A DNA stretch of 40,867 bases from Patescibacteria group bacterium (GCA_024277435.1 JAJRVJ010000022.1:1-40867), one strand, 5' to 3'; shown: positions 32,191-40,093, counted from the stretch's first letter. Notes: generated by a model not told the origin, from the letters alone. Program-made: numbers and translations.

Positions 32191-34905
32191 ATGACTTTAG
32201 AAAAACTAGTTATTAACGGCTTTAAATCATTTGCCGAATCAACTGAATTCACCTTTGATCACGAATTTACTGCCATTGTAGGGCCAAATGGCTCAGGTAA
32301 AACTAATGTGGCGGATGCTTTGCGTTGGGTAATGGGCGAACAATCACTCAAGCTCATGCGCATGAAAAAGGCGACGGATTCTATTTTTGCTGGCTCCGAT
32401 AAGCGAGCTCGCTTAGGAATGGCCCAAGTTGATTTACATATTAATAATGAAGATGGGCGTTTAAACCTAGATTATGATCATGTAGTTATTTCCCGGCGCT
32501 TAACACGTAAAGGCGATACTGAATACATGATTAATAAAACTAAGGTACGCTTACAAGATATTATCCTACTACTAGCGCAAGCGAATTTTGGTCAAAAAAG
32601 TTACGGTGTCATTGGACAGGGTATGATTACCGATATTGTGAATGCTAGCCCGCAAGATCGTAAAGAATTTTTCGATGAAGCCACTGGAGTAAAAGAATTT
32701 CAGATTAAACGCGATCAAGCTATCAATAAATTAATTCGTACTGAAGATAATTTGGAGCGCGTAGAAGATTTACTGGTAGAAATTGAACCACGGCTCAACT
32801 CATTAAAGCGCCAAGTAAATAAATTGGAGAAGCGCAAAAAAGTAGAAGAAGAACTATCTGAAATTCAAGTACAATACTATGGCTCCGCTACAGTAGAGTT
32901 GAATAACAAATTAGAAAATCTTACAGGACGTGGAAGCCAGCTACGAGCTGAGCAATCCACCGTATCCGATACACTTGCGAGTATTGAAACTGAAATTGAT
33001 GGAATTGGCAAGCAAGAATCGCGCACAGATATTTATCATCGTTTACAAAAAGAGTTTGATGAGGTTCTTCAAAAAAAGAATGCTTTACTTAAAGACCAGG
33101 CCATCATTAAAGGACGCTTAGAAGTTGAGCATGAACGCAGTGGTGAAATTGATTTACTATGGATGCAACGGCGACTAGATGATGTATTACAACAAATTGA
33201 TTCATTGCAACGTGACTTAGAAAATTCCAAGCAATCTGTTGAGCACCAAAGCAAACAACTAAGCTCTATTCAGTCTACGCAAAAAGATGTTGGAAAGGAT
33301 TATGATCGAATTGAAAAACAACTAGAGCAAACAAAACAAGAACTTGTTAAGCTTACTGACGTTCTATCAGTTCCAGAAATTAAACATCGTCTAGAGATGT
33401 TATTTCAACAGCAAGAGCAGTTCTTACGTGAACTACTAGCCACCACATCACTTTCGCAATTTCAACAAATGCAAAAGAGCGCCCAAAGCGTTACTACTAA
33501 ATTAGCTGAACTACTTGATGAACTTCATGAAGAGCGTGATGAGGATATTGCCATTAAACGACAAGAAATTAAGGCCTTTGAGGAACAATGGAAAACTACC
33601 TTAGGGTTAAAAGAAAAGCTACTACATGACAGCGCCGAATTAAGCGCTGGTATTAAAGCTCGGCAAGAAACAATTGGTATCATTGAAAAAAACATTGAGG
33701 ACTTACAGAAAGAATCCAAGGGCATTATTGAAGAAATGAAAAGTAAGTCTGAAGCGTCTAAGGTAAAGAAAGATAAAGATACACAAATGGCCGCCCTGCA
33801 AGATGAGAGCGCGGGACTAGAAAAGCAACTACGAGATTTAGAAACACAGTTACTTACAAAGAAATCATCATTAGATGAATTCAATCAAGAAGAAGAGGGT
33901 AAAAAACAACGCTTACTAGAGCTACAAACTAAGGCACGCCAAACTCAATCCCAACTCAACCAATTGAATAATAAATTGCAGGTTATTGAAATTGAGATAG
34001 CAAAATTAGAAACGCGCCGTGAAGATGTAAAGGAAGAGATTAGCCGAGAAGTTACTGCAGAAACACAAGCCAAGATTGAACAATGGAAAGAAGAACGTGA
34101 CGATCAAGATGAACTACTTGTACAGATTGAAAAGTTAAAACATCAATTAGATTTAATTGGTGGAATTGATACAGAAATTATTCAAGAGTACGAACAAACC
34201 AAAGAGCGCTTTGAATTCTTACGTGATCAATCAAAAGATCTTCACGAAACCATTAAATCAATGGATGGTATTATTGACGATTTAGATAACACCATTAAGC
34301 GACAGTTCAACAAATCCTTTAAATCTATCGCCAAAAGTTTCGAGCGCTACTTCAAAGTGTTATTTGATGGCGGGGAAGCTAAATTAAGCATGCTTACCGA
34401 AGAAACTATTCAGAAAGATGAGGAAGAGGTTGGTGAAGCTGTAAAAAATCTTGAACTTGTTGATAAGAAGAAGCAAGTTATTGGTCACAATCCAATTGGT
34501 AAACTAAAGAAGAAGCAGCGCGTAGTTTCTGGTATTGATATTGTTGCTCAACCCCCAAAGAAAAAACTGCAATCTATTCAGGCGTTATCTGGTGGTGAAA
34601 AATCTATGACCGCTATCGCCCTTATTTGTGCGATCATTGATGCGAACGCACCTCCATTTGTAGTACTTGATGAAGTTGAAGCTGCGTTGGATGAAGCGAA
34701 CTCTGATAAATTCGCTGCGATTGTACGTCAACTATCTTCACAAACTCAATTTGTAATTATCACCCATAATCGCTCTACCATGCATCAGGCTGACGTATTG
34801 TATGGCGTAACCATGAGCAATGATGGAACAAGCCATATCCTTTCTGTAAAAATGACTGAGGCCGAAAAAATGCTTCAAGCCGATGAAGAAGCAGTAGTAG
34901 CGTAA
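32191..34905 (+). CDS. smc: Chromosome segregation ATPase SMC, shortened and apparently hinge-less
   Basis: SMC dimers organise and segregate chromosomes. The N-terminal head has Walker A GPNGSGKTN (~31-39). The C-terminal head has the ABC signature ALSGGEKSM, Walker B FVVLDEVEAALDEAN and the switch His in IITHNRS, so ATPase function looks intact. Total length is 904 residues against ~1150-1200 normally. Between the heads the sequence is almost continuous Glu/Lys/Gln-rich coiled coil. At the middle (~390-445) there is only LSVPEIKHRLEMLFQQQEQF and further helical sequence, not the ~150-residue globular hinge; no CxxC zinc hook is present either. How dimers would form is unclear. No scpA/scpB are in this window. 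Confidence 0.93.
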   Translation: MTLEKLVINGFKSFAESTEFTFDHEFTAIVGPNGSGKTNVADALRWVMGEQSLKLMRMKKATDSIFAGSDKRARLGMAQVDLHINNEDGRLNLDYDHVVISRRLTRKGDTEYMINKTKVRLQDIILLLAQANFGQKSYGVIGQGMITDIVNASPQDRKEFFDEATGVKEFQIKRDQAINKLIRTEDNLERVEDLLVEIEPRLNSLKRQVNKLEKRKKVEEELSEIQVQYYGSATVELNNKLENLTGRGSQLRAEQSTVSDTLASIETEIDGIGKQESRTDIYHRLQKEFDEVLQKKNALLKDQAIIKGRLEVEHERSGEIDLLWMQRRLDDVLQQIDSLQRDLENSKQSVEHQSKQLSSIQSTQKDVGKDYDRIEKQLEQTKQELVKLTDVLSVPEIKHRLEMLFQQQEQFLRELLATTSLSQFQQMQKSAQSVTTKLAELLDELHEERDEDIAIKRQEIKAFEEQWKTTLGLKEKLLHDSAELSAGIKARQETIGIIEKNIEDLQKESKGIIEEMKSKSEASKVKKDKDTQMAALQDESAGLEKQLRDLETQLLTKKSSLDEFNQEEEGKKQRLLELQTKARQTQSQLNQLNNKLQVIEIEIAKLETRREDVKEEISREVTAETQAKIEQWKEERDDQDELLVQIEKLKHQLDLIGGIDTEIIQEYEQTKERFEFLRDQSKDLHETIKSMDGIIDDLDNTIKRQFNKSFKSIAKSFERYFKVLFDGGEAKLSMLTEETIQKDEEEVGEAVKNLELVDKKKQVIGHNPIGKLKKKQRVVSGIDIVAQPPKKKLQSIQALSGGEKSMTAIALICAIIDANAPPFVVLDEVEAALDEANSDKFAAIVRQLSSQTQFVIITHNRSTMHQADVLYGVTMSNDGTSHILSVKMTEAEKMLQADEEAVVA

Positions 34906-34920
34906 TCTATTTAGCAAAAT

Positions 34921-35700
34921 CTACTTATTGAGGCTGGCGATTCGCACAGCCTCTTTTTTTATATCAAGATCAAGGGCGGTGAAGAGCACCACTTCAAATA
35001 CCGTAATAAAGCTACTAAAGATAGAGATAATAGTTAACCCTGCTGTGGTAAATCCAAAAGTATCAGGTACAACCGTAATAATCATAAATAATACACTACT
35101 TACAATAAAGCTTGTGAGGATAAGATAACTTAGTGCGTACAACCAATTTCTACGAATTGTTTGGATACTATATTTTAATGCCTTAAGCGATGACATATCG
35201 TGCCACACCAACGCTGGTAGCGCCAAGCTAAATACTAATCCGATAATAATTCCTGGGACGATAAAAAAGAAAAACCCAATTGCCGTAAGCACCGAAATTA
35301 TCACACTCACCACTAGCGCTCTAGGGTATAGCTCAGCTGCCTGACGTAACACAATACTCACAGGCTGAGGTTTACGAAGATACATATTCTTCATGCTCAC
35401 AATAACGGCCACCACTACATATACCATGATAAAACTAGCCAGCAACTGAATAACGATATTTGCTAAATATGTGGGATCTAGAATTAAGTCTGTGAAGGCA
35501 TTAAGAAATGCAATAGGATCCTGGGTGGGGATTGGTAATTCACTATCATACAAATGTCGCGGGGTTGTGAGATCTAGCAATACATTTATTGGTAATGCTA
35601 CGAGGAGATTAACAATGAGAATTACATCAAACCGTTGAAGGTAATTTTTCCACGTGATACGAAGAAGCATTACGTATTGAGGCAGTGTTTTTCGTTCCAT
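34921..35700 (-). CDS. Polytopic membrane protein, unknown
   Basis: With the ATG at 35700 (MERKTLPQYVMLLRITWKNY) the protein has 259 residues; the track start (35727) adds nine residues upstream of a likely -10 box, TATACT (35710-35715). There are about six hydrophobic helices. The layout (an amphipathic start, helices, then a long extracellular loop and a GIIIGLVFSLALPALVWHD segment followed by a polar SSLKALKYSIQTIRRNW) resembles GlpQ/YciC-type membrane domains of uncharacterised proteins. Its last codons contain the terminator hairpin of smc. No function can be assigned. Confidence 0.7.
   Translation of the reverse strand: MERKTLPQYVMLLRITWKNYLQRFDVILIVNLLVALPINVLLDLTTPRHLYDSELPIPTQDPIAFLNAFTDLILDPTYLANIVIQLLASFIMVYVVVAVIVSMKNMYLRKPQPVSIVLRQAAELYPRALVVSVIISVLTAIGFFFFIVPGIIIGLVFSLALPALVWHDMSSLKALKYSIQTIRRNWLYALSYLILTSFIVSSVLFMIITVVPDTFGFTTAGLTIISIFSSFITVFEVVLFTALDLDIKKEAVRIASLNK
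34930..34960 (+). terminator. smc terminator inside the end of the convergent gene
   Basis: GAGGCTG (34930-34936), ten-base loop with an inner gcg-cgc pairing, CAGCCTC (34947-34953), then seven T. It encodes the C-terminus of the opposite-strand membrane protein at the same time. Confidence 0.88.
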
Positions 35701-35720
35701 AACCGTTGTAGTATAGCGTA

Positions 35721-35749
35721 TTGACATAAAATAGTATATTGGCTATGAT
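35721..35749 (+). promoter_or_regulatory. Promoter of rpsP
   Basis: Consensus TTGACA (35721-35726), 17 bp, TATGAT (35744-35749). The leader is about 60 bases. Confidence 0.75.
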
Positions 35750-35815
35750 TTTCAGGCTTCTTCGCAAGAGAAGCTATGCTCGAATATTAAATTATTTAGT
35801 AATTCGTACAACACA

Positions 35816-36250
35816 ATGTTAGTAATTCGTTTATCACGAACAGGTCGCAAGAAACGCCCTATGTACCGTATCGTCCTACAAGAACGATCCTGGTCTCCTA
35901 AATCTAAAGCAATCGAAATTTTAGGAAATGTAAACCCACATACAGACCCAGCTACAATTAATCTGAAAGAAGATCGCATCCGTCACTGGATTAGTGAAGG
36001 TGCACAACCATCAAATACTGTTCATAATATGCTTGTTACCAAGGGTATTATCGAAGGTAAAAAGAAGCGTTCTGTAACTGGCAAGAAAAAGGGTGGGGAA
36101 GAGGAAGAAAGCGCTGATGCTGGCGGTGAAAAGCCAGCTGAAGAAAAGAAAGAAGAAGCTCCAGCTGAAGAGAAAAAAGAAGAACCAGCTGAAGAGAAAA
36201 AAGAAGAACCAGCAAAAGAGGCTAAAAAGCCAGCTGAAGACAAAGAATAA
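35816..36250 (+). CDS. rpsP: 30S ribosomal protein S16 with repetitive acidic/basic tail
   Basis: S16 is needed for 30S assembly. The ~80-residue core is typical: LVIRLSRTGRKKRPMYRIVL, EILGNVNPHTDP and IRHWISEGAQPSNTVHNML. About 65 extra residues rich in Glu, Lys, Ala and Pro follow, built of near-identical PAEEKKEE units. The gene leads the rpsP-khpA-M23-trmD run, although khpA has its own promoter. Confidence 0.95.
   Translation: MLVIRLSRTGRKKRPMYRIVLQERSWSPKSKAIEILGNVNPHTDPATINLKEDRIRHWISEGAQPSNTVHNMLVTKGIIEGKKKRSVTGKKKGGEEEESADAGGEKPAEEKKEEAPAEEKKEEPAEEKKEEPAKEAKKPAEDKE
36134..36208 (+). repeat. Tandem repeat in the rpsP tail
   Basis: A 24-base unit encoding PAEEKKEE occurs twice exactly (36161-36184 and 36185-36208), with a diverged 27-base copy before (from 36134). 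It encodes the S16 tail and is prone to expansion and contraction by slippage. Confidence 0.85.
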
Positions 36251-36257
36251 TACTTTG

Positions 36258-36285
36258 TTGACAGTTAGAAATAGCCTAGTATACT
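36258..36285 (+). promoter_or_regulatory. Promoter of khpA
   Basis: Consensus TTGACA (36258-36263), 16 bp, TATACT (36280-36285). The leader is about 40 bases. Confidence 0.7.
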
Positions 36286-36332
36286 AGAAAGCACGTCAGT
36301 TTTGACAATAAAATAATTAATACTATACCGAT

Positions 36333-36704
36333 ATGGAAAGAGACCAAGAGTTTGTTGAATACGTAGTGAGAGCCCTAGTGGACACTCCAGACGCCGTTTC
36401 AAGCGAACGCACAGTGGACGAAATGGGCGTACTTATCACTCTTACAGTAGATCCTAGCGATCTTGGACAAGTGATCGGGCGACAAGGTCAAACAGCTAAA
36501 TCTATTCGTACTCTATTGCGCGTAGTTGGTGCTAAAAATCATGCACGTGTAAACCTAAAGATCTACGAACCAGATAACATGCGCAATCATTCTGGTGGAC
36601 GTCGCGAAGATAAGCCACGAAATGATGCTCCTCGTGAAGAAGCTCCTAAACAGGAAACTCCACGTGAAGAAATTGACATTAGTGCTGTAGATTTGAACCT
36701 ATAA
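36333..36704 (+). CDS. khpA: KH-domain RNA-binding protein KhpA
   Basis: The 123-residue protein has a single type II KH domain covering residues ~1-80: FVEYVVRALVDTPDAV, then VDPSDLGQVIGRQGQTAKSIRTLL with the GxxG loop (GRQG). KhpA binds RNA, usually with KhpB/Jag, and affects cell size and envelope assembly in Firmicutes. The last ~40 residues are Arg/Glu/Pro-rich and probably disordered. The rpsP-khpA pair is a very common arrangement. A terminator follows. Confidence 0.93.
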   Translation: MERDQEFVEYVVRALVDTPDAVSSERTVDEMGVLITLTVDPSDLGQVIGRQGQTAKSIRTLLRVVGAKNHARVNLKIYEPDNMRNHSGGRREDKPRNDAPREEAPKQETPREEIDISAVDLNL

Positions 36705-36718
36705 TCTCAGAATAATTC

Positions 36719-36746
36719 AAAAGCCCTGCATTTGCAGGGCTTTTTT
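36719..36746 (+). terminator. Rho-independent terminator after khpA
   Basis: aaagccctgc-attt-gcagggcttttttt: a strong stem with a short loop and T-run. Confidence 0.93.
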
Positions 36747-36798
36747 AGTATATCCACACTTTTTTTGGCTAATATTAGCAATTTCATATCAAATCTCA

Positions 36799-36827
36799 TT
36801 GACGAAATAGTGCCTGTTTGATAGTGT
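36799..36827 (+). promoter_or_regulatory. Putative promoter of the M23 peptidase gene
   Basis: TTGACG (36799-36804), 17 bp, a weak -10 TAGTGT (36822-36827) preceded by TGA. The box ends nine bases before the ATG. Confidence 0.4.
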
Positions 36828-36836
36828 ACTTCGGTT

Positions 36837-37478
36837 ATGCTTAAAAACATACTATTACCCACCTATCGATTTTTTCTAAAAATGAAGCTGCGCCGTATTG
36901 CAGCCCCACGTATTGCGTTACATAAATTAGCCAGCCAGCTGTTGATTGGTGGTATTTTTATTGCTAGCGCTTCACAAACACTTGCCGCAACTCAACCTTC
37001 TGGTGTAGCACCAATGTCTATTGTAAATGCGGGAACACGGCACATTACTACTACTGGATATATTGATACTCGTACTGCGAACTTAGAAATATCTCAATTA
37101 GCATCAAATACGCCTGTGCACGTTACCGACACTAAACGGACTAGTCGTGGATTCTTTGCTGGCCATAATGGCATTGATTATGATGGAGAATTTGGTGATG
37201 GTATTTACGCCATGCTACCAGGTACAATTACCTTAGTATCTTCTTCGGGCCCACTTGGGAATCATATTGCTATTGAGCATGATAATGGCATTAAAACAGT
37301 GTACGCACATCTTCAAAGCATGCAGGTATCTCAGGGAGATGAAGTACGCGCTGGTGATGTACTTGGCACTATGGGAAGTACTGGACGTTCAACTGGATCA
37401 CATCTTCATATTGAATCTTATGTAAACGGTGTAGCCGTAGACCCTATGATATTCTTAGCTAACGCTGAGCTAAAATAG
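36837..37478 (+). CDS. M23-family (LytM) peptidoglycan endopeptidase
   Basis: The protein has 213 residues. A basic N-terminus and a hydrophobic segment at ~35-50 (QLLIGGIFIASASQTLA) act as signal peptide or membrane anchor; AATQ after it may be a cleavage site. The peptidase domain has zinc ligands in GHNGIDYDG (HxxxD) and in SHLHIE (HxH), with AHL as the additional His. These enzymes cut peptide cross-links in peptidoglycan. It sits where rimM is found in many bacteria, between khpA and trmD, but is separated by a terminator and its own promoter, so it appears to be an insertion. Confidence 0.9.
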   Translation: MLKNILLPTYRFFLKMKLRRIAAPRIALHKLASQLLIGGIFIASASQTLAATQPSGVAPMSIVNAGTRHITTTGYIDTRTANLEISQLASNTPVHVTDTKRTSRGFFAGHNGIDYDGEFGDGIYAMLPGTITLVSSSGPLGNHIAIEHDNGIKTVYAHLQSMQVSQGDEVRAGDVLGTMGSTGRSTGSHLHIESYVNGVAVDPMIFLANAELK

Positions 37479-37501
37479 CATCATTTGCTATACTATAACT
37501 C

Positions 37502-38164
37502 ATGCGCTTTGATATTGTGACAATTTTTCCAGAGATCTTTGATTCCTATTTTGGAGAATCCATTATTAAGATTGCTCAGGAAAAAGAAAAGATTGATATC
37601 CACGTGCATGACGTGCGTGAGTTTGCAAAAAATAAACATAAGAAAGTAGATGACACACCTTATGGTGGTGGCCCCGGCATGATACTTATGGTGCAGCCAT
37701 TTTATGATTGCATGAAATCAATTCCACGCTTGAAACACTCCCGCGTATTGATGATGGATCCGGCTGGTACAGAATACTCACAACCAATGGCACAACAGTA
37801 TAGTAAAGAGTACGATCAAATTATCATGCTGTGCGGAAGATACGAAGGTTTTGACGAACGAATTTATAATCTTGTAGACGAGCGAATCTCAATTGGTAAA
37901 TATGTATTAAGTGGCGGCGAAATTCCTGCCATGATAATTACCGAAACTATTACCCGCCTACTACCAGGTGTACTTGGTGATATCGAATCCGTAAAAGAAG
38001 AAACTTATACAGGCGACTTAGAATACAAAGAGCATCCTCAATACACAAAACCCAGTACGTTTATTACGGACGAAGGCGAAGAATGGAATGCGCCTGATGT
38101 ATTACTATCTGGTAACCATGCAGAGATAAACAAGTGGCGAGAAGAAAATGAAAAAAGGGGCTAA
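37502..38164 (+). CDS. trmD: tRNA (guanine-37-N1)-methyltransferase
   Basis: TrmD methylates G37 next to the anticodon and prevents frameshifting. The 220-residue protein has the SPOUT knot: TPYGGGPGMILM, MLCGRYEGFDERI and KYVLSGGEIPAMI form the SAM-binding trefoil, and the catalytic Asp is expected in the C-terminal region after GDIESVKEET. TATACT (37489-37494) ends seven bases before the ATG, suggesting a leaderless mRNA; no Shine-Dalgarno is present. rplS, the usual next gene, is absent here. Confidence 0.97.
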   Translation: MRFDIVTIFPEIFDSYFGESIIKIAQEKEKIDIHVHDVREFAKNKHKKVDDTPYGGGPGMILMVQPFYDCMKSIPRLKHSRVLMMDPAGTEYSQPMAQQYSKEYDQIIMLCGRYEGFDERIYNLVDERISIGKYVLSGGEIPAMIITETITRLLPGVLGDIESVKEETYTGDLEYKEHPQYTKPSTFITDEGEEWNAPDVLLSGNHAEINKWREENEKRG

Positions 38165-38167
38165 TTT

Positions 38168-38202
38168 AAAGTAGAGCCGCATTGCAATGCGGCTCTACTT
38201 TA
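38168..38202. terminator. Bidirectional terminator between trmD and the amidotransferase gene
   Basis: A nearly perfect palindrome: aaagtagagccgcatt, then gc, then aatgcggctctacttt. The right arm ends at the stop of the convergent gene. Confidence 0.92.
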
Positions 38203-39336
38203 TTACACACCCAACTCTCGCTTCTTAGCTACCACCGCTTGCTCAAGAATGGCTAGAGAAATTTGATCACCCACATTGTGCACACGACGCACAGGATGAA
38301 AGAACTGTTGAATGTCTTCAGTAGTCATATTGTATTTATCTACAATACCTTGTTTTCTGATTCGTTTTACTAACTCTATTTGATATGGATGAATACCTTT
38401 TGGAACAATTACACTTTTGCCGTTAATAGATAATGACTTTCGTTTTTGAATACCTTTTCCAGCTCTACCAATCTTTTTTAATTCCGGATGATACTGAATA
38501 GCCCAACATGTTTCACCAATTCTGAATGCAATAATTTCCTTTGTCGCATGATCGCGTGCTAGAACATGTACATTCTTACTTGGCTTGTTAGATTGTATAT
38601 CCGCCCCATAAATTCTGAAATGATTATATGACTCTACACCAAAGCCTGGTGCAAGCTCTTTAAAAATAGTATCTTTTTTACCCTCATCGGTGATATCAAC
38701 AATTTGTGTACTAAAATGAAAACGTCCTTCGCGCGGTGGTGGTACATTTTGCCCTCGCTTAATTCCAATATGCATCACTTGGTCGGCTAGCACTTGGTAA
38801 CTCATGCAGACAGCCCATACAAACATTTCCCGATTGATTAGTTCACTCATGAATTTTGCGATGGGTCGATAAAATGGTTGATCGGAACGACCCTCTCCAC
38901 CACTCATCATCACAAGTACTTTATGGTCAAGATCAGAATATAATAATTTTCGGTCATCGGATGTCATCACACCGCGTTCGGAAATTGCAATGCGTGGCCA
39001 CGGATACTTGCTCCAATTTTGCTTTGTATCAGAAATACCAATCACCTCCACAAAATTATCTTTACGAATTTTTGGATGAATAGTTTTTAATAAAGCTTGA
39101 CTGGTATTTATCGAGCGACCGTAAATACGAATTTCTCCACCAGTACTATTTTGCGCTAAACGAATTTTTCTTAGGTCATCCAGAATTAATTCAATACGCT
39201 TTGGATCGGCATCTTTATATTTAGGACCAACCTTATTACTTAGTCGTTCATACGCTTTTGCAGGAATACGCAAATGCTGCGAAGCACTTTCCTCACTAAA
39301 TGCTACTGGGATTTTATCTTTGTAGTGTATTGGCAT
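38203..39336 (-). CDS. Free-standing class I glutamine amidotransferase-like protein
   Basis: With the ATG at 39336 the protein has 377 residues; the track's TTG start at 39375 falls on the putative -35 box. A class I glutamine amidotransferase domain is recognisable at ~138-290: VLVMMSGGEGRSDQPFY, the nucleophile C177 in FVWAVCMSYQ, and H283/E285 in WAIQYHPEL, so the Cys-His-Glu triad is complete. The ~137-residue N-terminal part and the ~90-residue C-terminal part are not recognised. No synthetase gene lies nearby, so the ammonia acceptor is unknown; a hydrolase role is also possible. Confidence 0.78.
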   Translation of the reverse strand: MPIHYKDKIPVAFSEESASQHLRIPAKAYERLSNKVGPKYKDADPKRIELILDDLRKIRLAQNSTGGEIRIYGRSINTSQALLKTIHPKIRKDNFVEVIGISDTKQNWSKYPWPRIAISERGVMTSDDRKLLYSDLDHKVLVMMSGGEGRSDQPFYRPIAKFMSELINREMFVWAVCMSYQVLADQVMHIGIKRGQNVPPPREGRFHFSTQIVDITDEGKKDTIFKELAPGFGVESYNHFRIYGADIQSNKPSKNVHVLARDHATKEIIAFRIGETCWAIQYHPELKKIGRAGKGIQKRKSLSINGKSVIVPKGIHPYQIELVKRIRKQGIVDKYNMTTEDIQQFFHPVRRVHNVGDQISLAILEQAVVAKKRELGV

Positions 39337-39346
39337 ATCTTGGCGT

Positions 39347-39375
39347 ATGTTATCAGCTACTAGACACAAAAGCAA
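39347..39375 (-). promoter_or_regulatory. Putative promoter of the amidotransferase-like gene
   Basis: On the minus strand: TTGCTT (39370-39375), 17 bp, TAACAT (39347-39352). The -10 box ends ten bases before the ATG. Confidence 0.4.
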
Positions 39376-39430
39376 TAATTCGATAGGGTGTGGCCATTGA
39401 TCATTCCGATCGATGTTCCCAGGAGGAACA

Positions 39431-39967
39431 ATGTCCCTTAGTCAGATCCGCTTCATCGTCCTCGCTAACCTCCTCATCCTGCTGGCTGGCTGCAAGGCTG
39501 CCAAGCAGTACTCAGTGAGCTCCCTGCCGCAGGGAAGAGGCTACACCACCGTTGACGGCGAGATCCTGTTCAAGATCCACGAGTGGCCGTGTCTGTCCGG
39601 CGCATTACTGATGGACGACGAGCACCCCAGCGGTATCCCCGAGATCGAGATGGTGAGCTGCTACCACAACGGCGACTACTACACCGTGCTACTCAACGGC
39701 CCGAATCCCGACGGTGAGTACACCAGCGCCTTCGACGCCGGATTCGAGGACGAGGTTCAGCAGCTTCCGGGTGCCATCACCTGGCAGAACCTAGCCTTCA
39801 TCTCGGTGGAGTCGGTGTCCGGCGAACCGTCGGCCTGGTTCTACAACACTCGCGGCTAGCTGGAAGAAGTTCGCTACGAGCCGGTCTTGCGGCTGGTAGA
39901 GCCAGTGATGCTCCGTGGCGTCTGGGTGCACGAAGGCACCCTCTGGATATTGCCAGAAAATGGCTAG
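39431..39967 (+). pseudogene. Foreign GC-rich lipoprotein gene with in-frame amber codon
   Basis: The gene starts at ATG 39431, four bases after a perfect AGGAGG. The product has a lipoprotein signal (LANLLILLAGCKAAK, Cys about residue 21) followed by ~120 residues of unknown fold with an acidic, aromatic character. A TAG at 39857-39859 stops it at 142 residues. The same frame then continues for 35 codons with equally GC-rich usage (LEEVRYEPVLRLVEPVMLRG) to a second TAG at 39965-39967. This suggests a 178-residue original protein truncated by a nonsense mutation; the 142-residue form could still be made. Codons (GAC, ATC, CTG, ACC) and the strong Shine-Dalgarno are unlike the neighbours, pointing to a high-GC donor. 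Confidence 0.7.
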
Positions 39968-39972
39968 GGATA

Positions 39973-39998
39973 GGGGTGTTCGCTTCGGCGTCCACCCC
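39973..39998 (+). terminator. UUCG-loop hairpin after the foreign lipoprotein gene
   Basis: ggggtg-tt-cgc-ttcg-gcg-tc-cacccc: a stem with a small internal mismatch and a stable TTCG tetraloop. No T-tract follows. It may be the native 3' end of the transferred gene. Confidence 0.5.
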
Positions 39999-40093
39999 AC
40001 CTACCCAGTGACTACAGTGTCAATATGTTGCAGTTAGCGGGTAGAAACGTATAAAAACAAAAAAAAAGTTAATAAAATTAGCATAATTTAACT

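Noticed and set aside
36022-36287. Minus-strand Ser/Phe-rich ORF and alternate plus-frame Lys-rich ORF over the rpsP tail
   Set aside because: Both are frame shadows of the repetitive S16 tail.
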